DNA of 10,386 nt from Spirochaetaceae bacterium (GTDB lineage Bacteria; Spirochaetota; Spirochaetia; Treponematales; Breznakiellaceae): contig JAITAM010000166.1 of assembly GCA_031284085.1 (NCBI GenBank), positions 1 through 10,386 on the forward strand, written 5' to 3'. Within the stretch, counting starts at the first letter, position 1; the number at the start of each line of letters is the position of its first letter. Shown one piece after another: positions 1 through 6,720 of the stretch. The notes under the pieces are model-generated. The model had not been told where the DNA came from. It saw nothing but the letters and a program-made list of their open reading frames with translations, and searched no databases. Made by a program: the position numbers and the translations under genes.

Positions 1-18
1 TGCTACACAACTTGTTAC

Positions 19-45
19 TTGACAAAAAACTTGGATTGGTATAAA
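19..45 (+). promoter_or_regulatory. Promoter of the tRNA-Lys gene
   Basis: A perfect -35 hexamer TTGACA (19-24) is followed by TATAAA (40-45) after 15 bp. The overlapping TAAAGT (42-47) would give the more usual 17-bp spacing. Transcription would start near 50-53, about 20 bp before the tRNA. The perfect -35 box fits a strongly expressed stable RNA. The exact -10 is uncertain. Confidence 0.7.
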
Positions 46-69
46 GTAGTTTTAATTGTTAAAGATTAC

Positions 70-142
70 GGGCCGCTAGCTCAGTAGGTAGAGCAATGCC
101 CTTTTAAGGCATGGGTCGATGGTTCGAATCCAGCGCGGCTCA
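70..142 (+). tRNA. tRNA-Lys, anticodon UUU
   Basis: A full cloverleaf folds by eye. The acceptor stem pairs GGGCCGC (70-76) with GCGGCTC (135-141), with one G-U pair, and the discriminator A is at 142. The D arm is GCTC/GAGC. The anticodon stem is ATGCC/GGCAT around the loop CTTTTAA, giving anticodon TTT (UUU, lysine). The T arm has the loop TTCGAAT on the stem GATGG/CCAGC, which contains one A-G mismatch. CCA is not encoded (CAG follows), so it would be added after transcription. The gene has its own promoter and terminator and is transcribed as a single-gene unit. Confidence 0.95.
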
Positions 143-148
143 CAGTAA

Positions 149-176
149 CAGCCCTCTACTAAAGAGGGCTGTTTTT
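149..176 (+). terminator. Rho-independent terminator of tRNA-Lys
   Basis: CAGCCCTCT (149-157) pairs perfectly over 9 bp with AGAGGGCTG (163-171) around the 5-nt loop ACTAA. It is followed at once by five T residues (172-176) and more A/T. This is a textbook intrinsic terminator placed 6 bp after the tRNA, and it separates the tRNA from the protein gene at 222. Confidence 0.92.
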
Positions 177-221
177 ATTAGCAGTCAATCTTACCGATTT
201 TGCTGAAAACAGGGGGTTTTT

Positions 222-1757
222 ATGAAAAATTTGAGTTTATGTATTTTCCTTTTTATTTCTGGTCTTGTATATGGAATCGGTGAAAAAACCATCATTATTG
301 GCGGTGAAACAGGATGGCAAGTAATGAAAAGCCGATCTCGAATTGAGGAAATGTCAAATATCAGCTCAAATCCGGTGCTTGTACTTTCCTCATCCGGGGA
401 ATACAGCGACTCTTTGGATATGTTTTTGTCGTTTGATGAAGGTGTTCCTGAGTATTTTAATGATTTGATTGGACATTATAGTGTAACTGCGGCACCCGGC
501 ATTAGTGCAAGCAAAGGATTTTTTGTCCGCGCCGGAACAGGAGCAGCGCACTTCTCAGGATTCCCTGCGCTCCTTCAAGCTGGAGTCGGCAGAAACTACA
601 CAGCCAGTAATTTGGTAATAGAACCGCGCAGTAAAAACGCACTACTTTCTGACGGAACAGTAATAAATGATTTTACTATAGAATTCTGGCTTTACCCTGC
701 AAATATGGAAAACGGCGAACGGATTCTGTCATGGAACTCAATAACAGCCAACTATGCTTTACAACAAATACAATGTACGGTTTCTAGGAACCGGATACAG
801 TGGGATTTTTCAAACTTTTTCGCCGGTTCACCAGCTATTTCTTTTAACAGCATCACGACCGTAGTACCCAAAGTATGGAGTCATCATCTTATTCGTTTTG
901 ATTCACGTTCAGGGTTGCTAGAATATCTTATAAACGGACAACTGGAAACTGTTCTGTTCGTTACCGTAACCGGTCATAATTATGGAGAAGTATACTTGCC
1001 GGTTGCGGGAAGTAACGGGAAATTGATCCTCGGTGCTGAATTTATGGGAATGATGGATGAATTCCAGATTCATTCGTCGTTTGTTAGCGATATTGATCTG
1101 TACCGATACCCTTTATCCGGCGGTATTGCCGAAACAATCCCCATTGATTTAGGCGAGCCGGATAGTAATGTTCTAAATATAGAAGTATCGGGCGGTAATC
1201 AACAGGAGGTTTATAGAGGAACTGGCAAGTTCCGTTTTTCTGATGATTCCGCCATTGAATTTTTTATCCGAGCATCAAATAACCCTTACCGTATGCCCGA
1301 ATGGCAAAGCTTAATACCTGGAATCGAGATTTCAGGTATTAAAGGGCGTTATGTACAAATCGCTACTGTCCTTTATCCCAGTGGCGATGGAGAGACAACG
1401 CCGTATTTGGACACAGTACGCATAGTTTATTCTCCTAATGAAGCGCCGCCGCCGCCTACACAAATCAGGGTAATTGCCGGCGATGGGAGTGTAGATTTAT
1501 CGTGGCGGCAAAGTTCCAGTAAAGATACAGCCGGTTATGTAGTATACTACGGTACTGCAAGCGGAGAATATTTTGGAGAAGACGCAGTCCTTGGCGCCTC
1601 TCCCCTTGATGTAGGAAATCGCAATTCTGTCCATATTGACGGCTTAAAGAACGGTACTTTGTACTATTTTGCAATCGTAGCTTACGATTCTGCCGAACCG
1701 CTTCATGCCGGTGTTTTTTCACGTGAAGTTACTGCACGTCCATTGAAGACATTATGA
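222..1757 (+). CDS. Secreted LamG-like / fibronectin type III protein
   Basis: The product is 511 aa. It begins with a signal peptide: MKN, then a hydrophobic stretch to about residue 18 (LVYG). No lipobox cysteine is visible, so export to the periplasm or cell surface is inferred. Residues about 80-290 look like a LamG/concanavalin-type jelly roll, with TIEFWLYP near residue 152 and GMMDEFQIH near 277 as typical strands. A proline-rich linker (APPPPTQ, near 407-413) leads into a fibronectin type III domain (about 413-508), with VDLSW early and LYYFAIVAYD late. Such domains usually bind glycans or proteins; no catalytic motif is visible. The start is supported by AGGGGG (211-216) 5 nt upstream. 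Its TGA overlaps the ATG of the next gene, so the two are probably translated together. I do not recognise a named orthologue, and the ligand is unknown. Confidence 0.85.
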   Translation: MKNLSLCIFLFISGLVYGIGEKTIIIGGETGWQVMKSRSRIEEMSNISSNPVLVLSSSGEYSDSLDMFLSFDEGVPEYFNDLIGHYSVTAAPGISASKGFFVRAGTGAAHFSGFPALLQAGVGRNYTASNLVIEPRSKNALLSDGTVINDFTIEFWLYPANMENGERILSWNSITANYALQQIQCTVSRNRIQWDFSNFFAGSPAISFNSITTVVPKVWSHHLIRFDSRSGLLEYLINGQLETVLFVTVTGHNYGEVYLPVAGSNGKLILGAEFMGMMDEFQIHSSFVSDIDLYRYPLSGGIAETIPIDLGEPDSNVLNIEVSGGNQQEVYRGTGKFRFSDDSAIEFFIRASNNPYRMPEWQSLIPGIEISGIKGRYVQIATVLYPSGDGETTPYLDTVRIVYSPNEAPPPPTQIRVIAGDGSVDLSWRQSSSKDTAGYVVYYGTASGEYFGEDAVLGASPLDVGNRNSVHIDGLKNGTLYYFAIVAYDSAEPLHAGVFSREVTARPLKTL

Positions 1758-2386
1758 TTTTTCTCTCAAAGGATATATCTCAGACCCAAGCCATACTGAC
1801 TAAAGTTGAGCCGGTTCTTTTATATATGCTGCTGTTTTTTCCCGGTGTCTTTGCCGAAGGTTCGCCGGAACTGTTCTCTTTTTCTATCCATTCATTGGCA
1901 AACCGTATCATTCTCTTTTATTTGCCGGCACTGTTCGTACTGTGGTTTTTGTTATTCCGGTTACATAGTCTGAAAAAAGAAGAGATATATCCCTGCCGTC
2001 ACGATATAGGGGCTTTTACAGCAGCATTTATCCTCTTGTTATGTATACGGTATTTTGTGAATTTCTTTTTTCCGGTTGATGATTCAGCAAGAATAAGGTT
2101 TTCCGGAAATCTTGTTCAATATTGCAGCATGGTGTTTTTATTTCTTTGCAGCGGCTACCTTGAAGAGGGGTATTTCCGGTTTTACCTCTTACGCAAGAAC
2201 CAAAAACCGTCCATGATCATCTTTTCAACCGCTCTTTTTGCTCTTTGCCATCGCTATCAAGGCATAGCCGGTATGTTCAATACCGCTTGTGCAGGGCTTT
2301 TGCTATCCACAGTATTCATCAAAAGCCGATCTTTGCACGGGATAGCTATAGCACACGGGTTATACAACATTATACAGACGTTGTAA
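1754..2386 (+). CDS. CPBP family intramembrane metalloprotease
   Basis: The product is 210 aa and very hydrophobic, with several membrane helices. All three hallmark motifs of the CPBP (CAAX protease and bacteriocin-processing, Abi) family are intact: EEGYFR (137-142, EExxxR), FALCH (162-166, FxxxH) and HGLYN (201-205, HxxxN). The metal or catalytic residues would be E137, E138, H166 and H201. The family includes CAAX prenyl endopeptidases and bacterial proteins that process or give immunity to peptides; the substrate here is unknown. The start codon overlaps the stop of the LamG/FN3 gene (ATGA, 1754-1757), which implies translational coupling. The 3' end runs 27 bp into the convergent ymdB gene, and no terminator is visible between them. 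Confidence 0.88.
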   Translation: MIFLSKDISQTQAILTKVEPVLLYMLLFFPGVFAEGSPELFSFSIHSLANRIILFYLPALFVLWFLLFRLHSLKKEEIYPCRHDIGAFTAAFILLLCIRYFVNFFFPVDDSARIRFSGNLVQYCSMVFLFLCSGYLEEGYFRFYLLRKNQKPSMIIFSTALFALCHRYQGIAGMFNTACAGLLLSTVFIKSRSLHGIAIAHGLYNIIQTL

Positions 2387-3196
2387 TGCCATTACTTTTT
2401 TCGTCTTCCGATCAATCTCTATAACAAGCCCATTTATCGCTGCAGTACCGGTTGCGCACTCCATACGATAGGAAATGTGTGTTCGCTCTCGTTGTATACA
2501 AATATCGGTATTCATGCCAATAATACTGCTGATAACACCGGTCATCCCCAAATCGCTCAGATAACCGGTTCCATTAGGCAGTATCTTTTCATCAGCAGTC
2601 TGAACATGAGTGTGTGTCCCCACAACCACCGAAGCTCGACCATCAAGATAAAGACCAAGAGCTTCTTTTTCACGGCTTGTTTCAGCATGAAAATCAACCG
2701 CAACAATACAGTCCGGTGCCAGCCGCCCATCTTGAATGTAAAGCCCATGCTCTAATACTGATGTAGAAAAAATAGTATCAAAAGATTTGAAAGGACAATC
2801 AATGGCAGGAGTCATTAGCTCCCGACCCTGAAGATTTACGATAAGCCATTTAATACCGTTTTTTTCAATTATGACGAACCCATGCCCCGGCGTTCCTGCC
2901 GGATAGTTAGCCGGACGCAGAATAGTCGGTTCTGTATCTAGTACAGGCCAGAAATCACGTTTTTCCCAAATATGGTTTCCGGAAGTTACAACGTCAGCGC
3001 CGGCAGCCCGTATACATTCAAAAGTCGCCGTAGTAAGACCAAACCCCTCCGCTGCATTTTCTCCATTTACGACAACAAAGTCCGCAGATATTCTTTGTAT
3101 GAGTGTCGGGAGTCCTGACTCAATGGCAGACAGTCCAGCCTCACCGACTACATCACCTATCATAACAAGTTTAATGCGCTCTTGCTCATCGTGCAT
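2360..3196 (-). CDS. ymdB: YmdB family metallophosphoesterase (2',3'-cyclic nucleotide phosphodiesterase)
   Basis: The product is 278 aa, about the usual length for the TIGR00282/YmdB family. All expected dimetal ligands can be read: D15 in GDVVGE, E46 and N47 in VVNGEN, N74-H75 in GNHIWEK, H170 in DFHAETSREK, and H195 and H197 in GTHTHVQTADE. In Bacillus the family hydrolyses 2',3'-cyclic nucleotides, acts as a regulator of biofilm and motility decisions, and is encoded next to RNase Y. Here its ATG (3194-3196) lies inside the last codons of rny (11-bp overlap), so it is co-transcribed and probably translationally coupled. Possible Shine-Dalgarno bases (GAGG) lie about 10 nt upstream. Its stop lies within the convergent protease gene. 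The family call is firm; the physiological role is inferred. Confidence 0.95.
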   Translation of the reverse strand: MHDEQERIKLVMIGDVVGEAGLSAIESGLPTLIQRISADFVVVNGENAAEGFGLTTATFECIRAAGADVVTSGNHIWEKRDFWPVLDTEPTILRPANYPAGTPGHGFVIIEKNGIKWLIVNLQGRELMTPAIDCPFKSFDTIFSTSVLEHGLYIQDGRLAPDCIVAVDFHAETSREKEALGLYLDGRASVVVGTHTHVQTADEKILPNGTGYLSDLGMTGVISSIIGMNTDICIQRERTHISYRMECATGTAAINGLVIEIDRKTKKVMALQRLYNVV

Positions 3197-4712
3197 ATTC
3201 TACTATCCTCGTTTCTCTGATAATGGTCACTTTGATCCGCCCCGGATAACGCAAATCGTTTTCAATTTTTCGTGCAATCTCCTTTACCATCTCTCTGGAT
3301 TGCTCATCGCTAATAGTCCCGTTATTGACTACAATCCGTAACTCTCTGCCGGCCTGTATAGCAAAAGCTTTTTCAACGCCGGTAAAACCTTCGGCAATAT
3401 GTTCTAGATTTTCGAGTCGTTTAGTGTAATTATCCAATGTTTCCCGCCTTGCTCCGGGACGAGCTGCTGAAATAGCATCGGCAATTTGTACAATCACCGA
3501 CTCAACACATGAAGGCTCAATATCATTGTGGTGGCTCCCTATGGCATTAATTACCCGCGGATCTTCCCCCATCTTCCGCGCCATGTCCATACCGATTTCC
3601 GCATGGTTAAGATCAGAATCCGTCTCTATACCTTTTCCAATATCATGGAGCAGCGCCGCTCGTTTAGCCAGCTCACGGTTTGCACCAAGCTCTGCGGCTA
3701 AAGAACCTGCAATAATAGCAACTTCCTTTGAGTGTGATAGTACGTTTTGTCCATAGCTGGTACGAAAATAAAGCCTGCCTAAGGCACGAATCGTCTCTTG
3801 TTTCATGTTATGAATACCAAGATCAAAGAGTACTTTTTCACCTTCTTCAAAGACTTTCTGCGATACATCACGCGTTACTTTAGCAACTATCTCTTCAATG
3901 CGTGCCGGATGTATGCGCCCGTCAAGAATGAGGCGCTCGAGGGCAATTTTAGCAATTTCACGGCGCACAGGATCAAAACAAGAAATAACTACTGCCTCCG
4001 GCGTATCGTCAATGATAATATCAACACCGGTTTCCGTCTCTAAGCTTCTAATGTTACGCCCTTCACGCCCAATAATACGTCCTTTCATCTCATCATTGGG
4101 TAAAGTAACTGTTGCGACTGTAACTTCGCCGGTTATTTCTGTTGCCATGCGTTGTATTGTAGTGAGGAGGATGTCTCTTGCTTTCTTTTCACCGGCAAGA
4201 TTTGCCTCTTGTTCAATTTTATTGATTACTATCTGCGCATCATGCCGCGCTTCGTTCTCTAAATTTTTAATAATAAGAGCCTTTGCCTCCTCAGAAGTCA
4301 TACCGGAAATACGTTCTAATTCAGCATGGCATCGTTTTTTTTCTTGTACTAATGCTTTTTCTCGTTCATTAAGGCTGCGTTCCTTTTCTGTTAATACCTG
4401 TTCTGTTTTTTCAATCTGATTTGTTTTTTTTTCTAAGATTTCTTCTTTTTGTAAAACACGACGCTCATATCGCTGTAATTCAGCTCTACGTTCCCGGGTT
4501 TCCTTATCTTGCTGGTTTTTATCGCGAAGAACTTGTTCTTTTGCTTCGAGAAGTATCTCCTTCTTTTTTGCTTCAGCTTCTTTTATCGCATCTTGTCTAA
4601 CCAGTACAGCCTGTTGTTCCGCCGCACTTAATTGAAATCTGGCGTATAGCCATCGAATAATCCAGCCAACAATTAACCCGGCAAGAGGAAGCAGTATATT
4701 TAACCACCACAT
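3186..4712 (-). CDS. rny: Ribonuclease Y (membrane-anchored endoribonuclease)
   Basis: The product is 508 aa from the start chosen here and has the full RNase Y architecture. It has an N-terminal membrane helix (about 1-22, MWWLNILLPLAG), a long charged coiled coil rich in K/E/Q/R (about 30-185), a KH RNA-binding domain with GRIIGREGRN (211-220), and an HD hydrolase domain with H327, the LLHDIGKG motif (H356-D357), H394-H395 and D412. The enzyme starts mRNA decay by endonucleolytic cleavage at the inner membrane. The ORF can be extended 6 codons upstream to an ATG at 4728-4730, but that codon has no ribosome binding site. AAGGGG lies 7 nt before the ATG at 4712, and the protein then begins directly with the membrane helix. 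It is first gene of an operon with ymdB and has a clear promoter at 4759-4786. Confidence 0.96.
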   Translation of the reverse strand: MWWLNILLPLAGLIVGWIIRWLYARFQLSAAEQQAVLVRQDAIKEAEAKKKEILLEAKEQVLRDKNQQDKETRERRAELQRYERRVLQKEEILEKKTNQIEKTEQVLTEKERSLNEREKALVQEKKRCHAELERISGMTSEEAKALIIKNLENEARHDAQIVINKIEQEANLAGEKKARDILLTTIQRMATEITGEVTVATVTLPNDEMKGRIIGREGRNIRSLETETGVDIIIDDTPEAVVISCFDPVRREIAKIALERLILDGRIHPARIEEIVAKVTRDVSQKVFEEGEKVLFDLGIHNMKQETIRALGRLYFRTSYGQNVLSHSKEVAIIAGSLAAELGANRELAKRAALLHDIGKGIETDSDLNHAEIGMDMARKMGEDPRVINAIGSHHNDIEPSCVESVIVQIADAISAARPGARRETLDNYTKRLENLEHIAEGFTGVEKAFAIQAGRELRIVVNNGTISDEQSREMVKEIARKIENDLRYPGRIKVTIIRETRIVEYAR

Positions 4713-4719
4713 TATTTTA

Positions 4720-4725
4720 CCCCTT
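4720..4725 (-). promoter_or_regulatory. Ribosome binding site that decides the rny start
   Basis: On the minus strand AAGGGG lies 7 nt before the ATG at 4712. It lies downstream of the alternative ATG at 4730, whose own upstream sequence is A/T only. This favours the shorter 508-aa RNase Y. Confidence 0.75.
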
Positions 4726-4758
4726 ACCATTTATTTGTTTAATAAAATCAAAGTTCAT

Positions 4759-4786
4759 AATATAGCCAATCAAGAGGAAGTGTCAA
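4759..4786 (-). promoter_or_regulatory. Sigma70-type promoter of the rny-ymdB operon
   Basis: Reading the minus strand, TTGACA (4786-4781) is a perfect -35 box and TATATT (4764-4759) a good -10, separated by 16 bp. Transcription would start near 4751, giving a leader of about 40 nt before the ATG at 4712. Confidence 0.75.
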
Positions 4787-4946
4787 GGTAAGTGCAATAG
4801 GCAGGCTCAAAAGCGTCTATTTTGACCCGGTTGGAAGGGAATCGCAAGCCTAAAGCTGCAAAATACCGCTTTTCTCCGCTCCTCCTGCGCTTTTCAAGAC
4901 GAAATTGCGCTAGGCATAAGGTGAATTGCGTGTTACATTGTCTGCT

Positions 4947-5414
4947 ATGAATGTTGTAATTATTCTTGGCTCACGCTCTGATCTGCCGGTAATGAAAGAA
5001 GCGGCAGCGGTATTAGACGATTTTGGTGTTGACTACCGCTTTAAGGTTGTCTCGGCCCACCGTACCCCCCATTTGCTTCTGGAAACGGTTCATGCCCTTG
5101 AAGCAGATGATACTGAGGTTATTATTGCAGGCGCAGGACTTGCAGCCCACTTGCCCGGCATCATAGCAAGCTATACGACTATTCCGGTTGTCGGCGTGCC
5201 GCTGTCGGCCGGCAGCCTTGGCGGCATTGACGCGCTTCTCAGTATAGTGCAAATGCCTAAACCCATTCCGGTAGCGGCTGTCGGCATCAACAATGCGGCA
5301 AATGCTGCGTATATGGCGTGCCATATTTTGTCGCTTAAATACCCTAAGATAAAAGAAAAACTAAAGGCAATGAGAGCGCAGCTTGCCGGCGCCGCTTTGG
5401 AGGCGGAATCATGA
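4947..5414 (+). CDS. purE: 5-(carboxyamino)imidazole ribonucleotide mutase / AIR carboxylase, PurE
   Basis: The product is 155 aa, typical of PurE. It forms CAIR (4-carboxy-AIR) in de novo purine synthesis. Visible motifs are GSRSD (8-12, phosphate binding), SAHRTP (36-41, with H38), AHLPG (67-71), GVP (83-85) and QMP (102-104). These match the bacterial class I pattern, in which PurE isomerises N5-CAIR made by PurK. No purK is present in this window; purC follows directly. The reading frame is open upstream to TTG 4926, but family alignment (MNVVIILGS) favours ATG 4947. No good Shine-Dalgarno precedes this ATG; AAGGTG (4918-4923) is 23 nt away. Leaderless or weak initiation is therefore possible. 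The stop overlaps the purC start (ATGA at 5411-5414). Confidence 0.95.
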   Translation: MNVVIILGSRSDLPVMKEAAAVLDDFGVDYRFKVVSAHRTPHLLLETVHALEADDTEVIIAGAGLAAHLPGIIASYTTIPVVGVPLSAGSLGGIDALLSIVQMPKPIPVAAVGINNAANAAYMACHILSLKYPKIKEKLKAMRAQLAGAALEAES

Positions 5415-6121
5415 TACAAGGCGAAAAACTCTATGAAGGAAAAGCAAAAATAGTGTATGCAACCGATGATGAGGAACTTGTCATCGTCCACTATAAAGAC
5501 GACACGACCGCCTTCAACGGTGAAAAAAAGGAAACAATAGCGGACAAAGGCATAATAAACAACAAAATCGCCTCGAACCTCTTTGCCCTCTTAGAGAAAG
5601 GCGGTGTGCCTACCCACTTTGTCTCTCGGCTCAACGATCGTGATATGCTTTGTAAAAAAGTAGAGATTGTACCGCTTGAAGTCATTGTGCGTAATACCAT
5701 AGCCGGCTCCATGGCAAAGCGGCTCGGCCTTGCTGAAGGCGCTGTTCTTAAAACGCCTGTCTTTGAACTATCGTACAAGAACGATGCGCTGGGCGATCCG
5801 CTCATCAATGAATACCATGCGCTGGCTCTCGGCGCTTCAACATGGATAGAGCTTGAGGCCATAAAGTCGCTGGCGTTTACGGTCAACGAGATGCTTTCCG
5901 GTTTTTTCAAGCGGCGGGGCATAAGGCTCGTTGATTTCAAGCTTGAATTCGGGAGGAGCGCTGGGGGCGCTCTTGTTCTAGCGGATGAAATCTCGCCCGA
6001 TACATGCCGCTTCTGGGATATATCAACCGGCGACAAGCTTGACAAAGACAGGTTCCGCCGCGACTTAGGCAGTGTAAAAGAGTCCTATCTTGAAATTCTT
6101 CATCGGATAGAAAGCCCCTGA
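5411..6121 (+). CDS. purC: SAICAR synthetase, PurC
   Basis: The product is 236 aa, the normal length for a single-domain bacterial enzyme. It joins aspartate to CAIR using ATP to make SAICAR, the step right after PurE. Family signatures are present: LYEGKAK (7-13, nucleotide-binding loop), DDTTAFNG (30-37), [11 protein letters not shown] (90-100), LVDFKLEFG (173-181) and [13 protein letters not shown] (191-203). The ATG overlaps the purE stop by 4 bp, so the two genes form one translationally coupled unit. No clear intrinsic terminator follows. The nearest strong hairpin is at 6313-6333, beyond the tandem repeats. Confidence 0.97.
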   Translation: MIQGEKLYEGKAKIVYATDDEELVIVHYKDDTTAFNGEKKETIADKGIINNKIASNLFALLEKGGVPTHFVSRLNDRDMLCKKVEIVPLEVIVRNTIAGSMAKRLGLAEGAVLKTPVFELSYKNDALGDPLINEYHALALGASTWIELEAIKSLAFTVNEMLSGFFKRRGIRLVDFKLEFGRSAGGALVLADEISPDTCRFWDISTGDKLDKDRFRRDLGSVKESYLEILHRIESP

Positions 6122-6189
6122 GCGGCATACTATCTCACCAACGGCAAAGGCCATCCCATAAACAGTCCAGCCTTGCAGGGCAAGTTTCT

Positions 6190-6333
6190 CTCTTTTAGAC
6201 CCGAAGTCCGGTCTCTGAGACCCAATCTCCGGTCTTTGAGACCCAATCTCCGGTCTCTTAGTCCCAATCTCCGGTCTCTGAGACCCAAGTTCCAGTCTTT
6301 GAGACCCAAACTCCGGTCTCTAAGAGAGACCGG
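6190..6333. repeat. Tandem array of 21-bp units, six full copies plus one partial
   Basis: Copies start at 6190 (diverged), 6211, 6232, 6253, 6274 and 6295, with a partial at 6316. The consensus is GTCTCTGAGACC followed by CAATCTCCG. Across each junction the sequence GGTCT-N-TGAGACC is a near palindrome, so every unit can form a small stem or serve as a two-fold symmetric site. Because 21 is a multiple of three, all frames are mostly open. The plus strand would read as repeated SLRPNLR and the minus strand as RRLGLRD, but neither has a convincing ribosome binding site. There are no unique spacers, so this is not a CRISPR array. The array lies 68 bp after purC. Confidence 0.93.
6313..6333. repeat. 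Perfect 9-bp hairpin closing the tandem array
   Basis: CCGGTCTCT (6313-6321) pairs perfectly with AGAGACCGG (6325-6333) around the loop AAG. It uses the repeat sequence itself as its left arm. The sequence after it (CTCTTTGAC) is not a true T tract, so termination of purC transcription is possible but not shown. Confidence 0.8.
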
Positions 6334-6341
6334 CTCTTTGA

Positions 6342-6366
6342 CTATCCAAAAATTCCCCTTGGATAG
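6342..6366. repeat. 8-bp inverted repeat
   Basis: CTATCCAA (6342-6349) and TTGGATAG (6359-6366) are perfect inverted repeats around a 9-nt loop. The hairpin lies between the tandem array and the 3' end of the minus-strand gene relic that stops at 6374. It could be that relic's old terminator, although no T tract follows on the minus strand. Confidence 0.6.
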
Positions 6367-6373
6367 CCGCATC

Positions 6374-6604
6374 TTAGGATTCTGTTTCTGCCTTGACGGT
6401 CTTGCACTTGCTGCCGGGGAAGCGTGCCTTCAGTTCTTCGTAAACTGTCTTCGCACCGGGTACGTTCTGCTCCGCAGCCATCTTGACCGACTTGTAAAAT
6501 ACGAGAGCGGCTTGGTAGGGCTTCACCTGACCTTGAGGTCTGGCTTACCTTGACCAAAATTCTCGGCGCTGGTATCAAAGGCGGAGTACGACTCTTCGCC
6601 TACA
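6374..6604 (-). pseudogene. Relic 3' end of an unrecognised gene
   Basis: On the minus strand, 56 codons are open from 6544 to a TAA at 6374-6376. They read like real protein, containing VKPYQAALVFYKSVKMAAEQ and then VPGAKTVYEELKARFPGS. An in-frame TAA (6545-6547) blocks this frame upstream. In the neighbouring frame, just before that stop, the sequence reads FLVGEESYSAFDTSAENFGQG from about 6604. A single base shift near 6546 would join the two into one product. No start codon or ribosome binding site can be assigned. I do not recognise the family. The composition (K/A/E-rich with an AFPG-like end) suggests a small soluble domain. The first part recurs at 6662-6710 and 7994-8042. Confidence 0.55.
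6556..6604 (-). repeat. YSAFD-encoding repeat, copy B
   Basis: This 49-bp segment on the minus strand encodes VGEESYSAFDTSAEN. It is about 84% identical (41 of 49 by eye) to the plus-strand copy at 7994-8042, and more distantly related (about two thirds) to 6662-6710. Weaker similarity to the 7957-7993 side seems to continue upstream to about 6660. Confidence 0.7.
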
Positions 6605-6661
6605 AGGAACAACGGTAGGCTGTGCCTGTTCGGCAAAGGAAAGGATCAGGCATAGCCTGTT

Positions 6662-6710
6662 CTAAATTTCAGTGTTGGTATCGGGAACGGTGTACAATTT
6701 TTCGTCTACA
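6662..6710 (-). repeat. YSAFD-encoding repeat, copy A (diverged)
   Basis: The minus strand reads LLVDEKLYTVPDTNTEI and then TAG. By eye 33 of 49 positions match copy B, which lies about 60 bp further along the same strand. The direct duplication is old. It adjoins the broken end of the minus-strand transposase relic. Confidence 0.5.
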
Positions 6711-6720
6711 AGAAGCATTT

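Noticed and set aside
3898..4419. Plus-strand 173-aa open frame opposite rny
   Set aside because: Shadow of the rny coding sequence. The minus strand has complete KH and HD domains, and the plus frame shows no recognisable motif or ribosome binding site.
4787..4910. Possible small gene or riboswitch between rny and purE
   Set aside because: I found no open frame with a start signal, no recognisable purine-riboswitch core and no strong hairpin. TTGACC near 4823 has no matching -10.
5491..6045. Minus-strand 184-aa open frame opposite purC
   Set aside because: Shadow of purC. It is serine/arginine-rich with no motifs, as expected for an antisense frame.
6190..6333. Possible CRISPR array
   Set aside because: Units are directly adjacent with no unique spacers, the period is only 21 bp, and there are no cas genes.
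6130..6372. Minus-strand open frame of 80 aa with LGLRDRR repeats
   Set aside because: Same cause: a repeat without stops in any frame. No start signal and no non-repetitive domain.
6173..6553. A 126-aa plus-strand open frame with SLRPNLR repeats
   Set aside because: The open frame arises from the 21-bp (7-codon) tandem repeat. It has no ribosome binding site, and past the repeats it runs antisense to the better-supported relic at 6374-6544.
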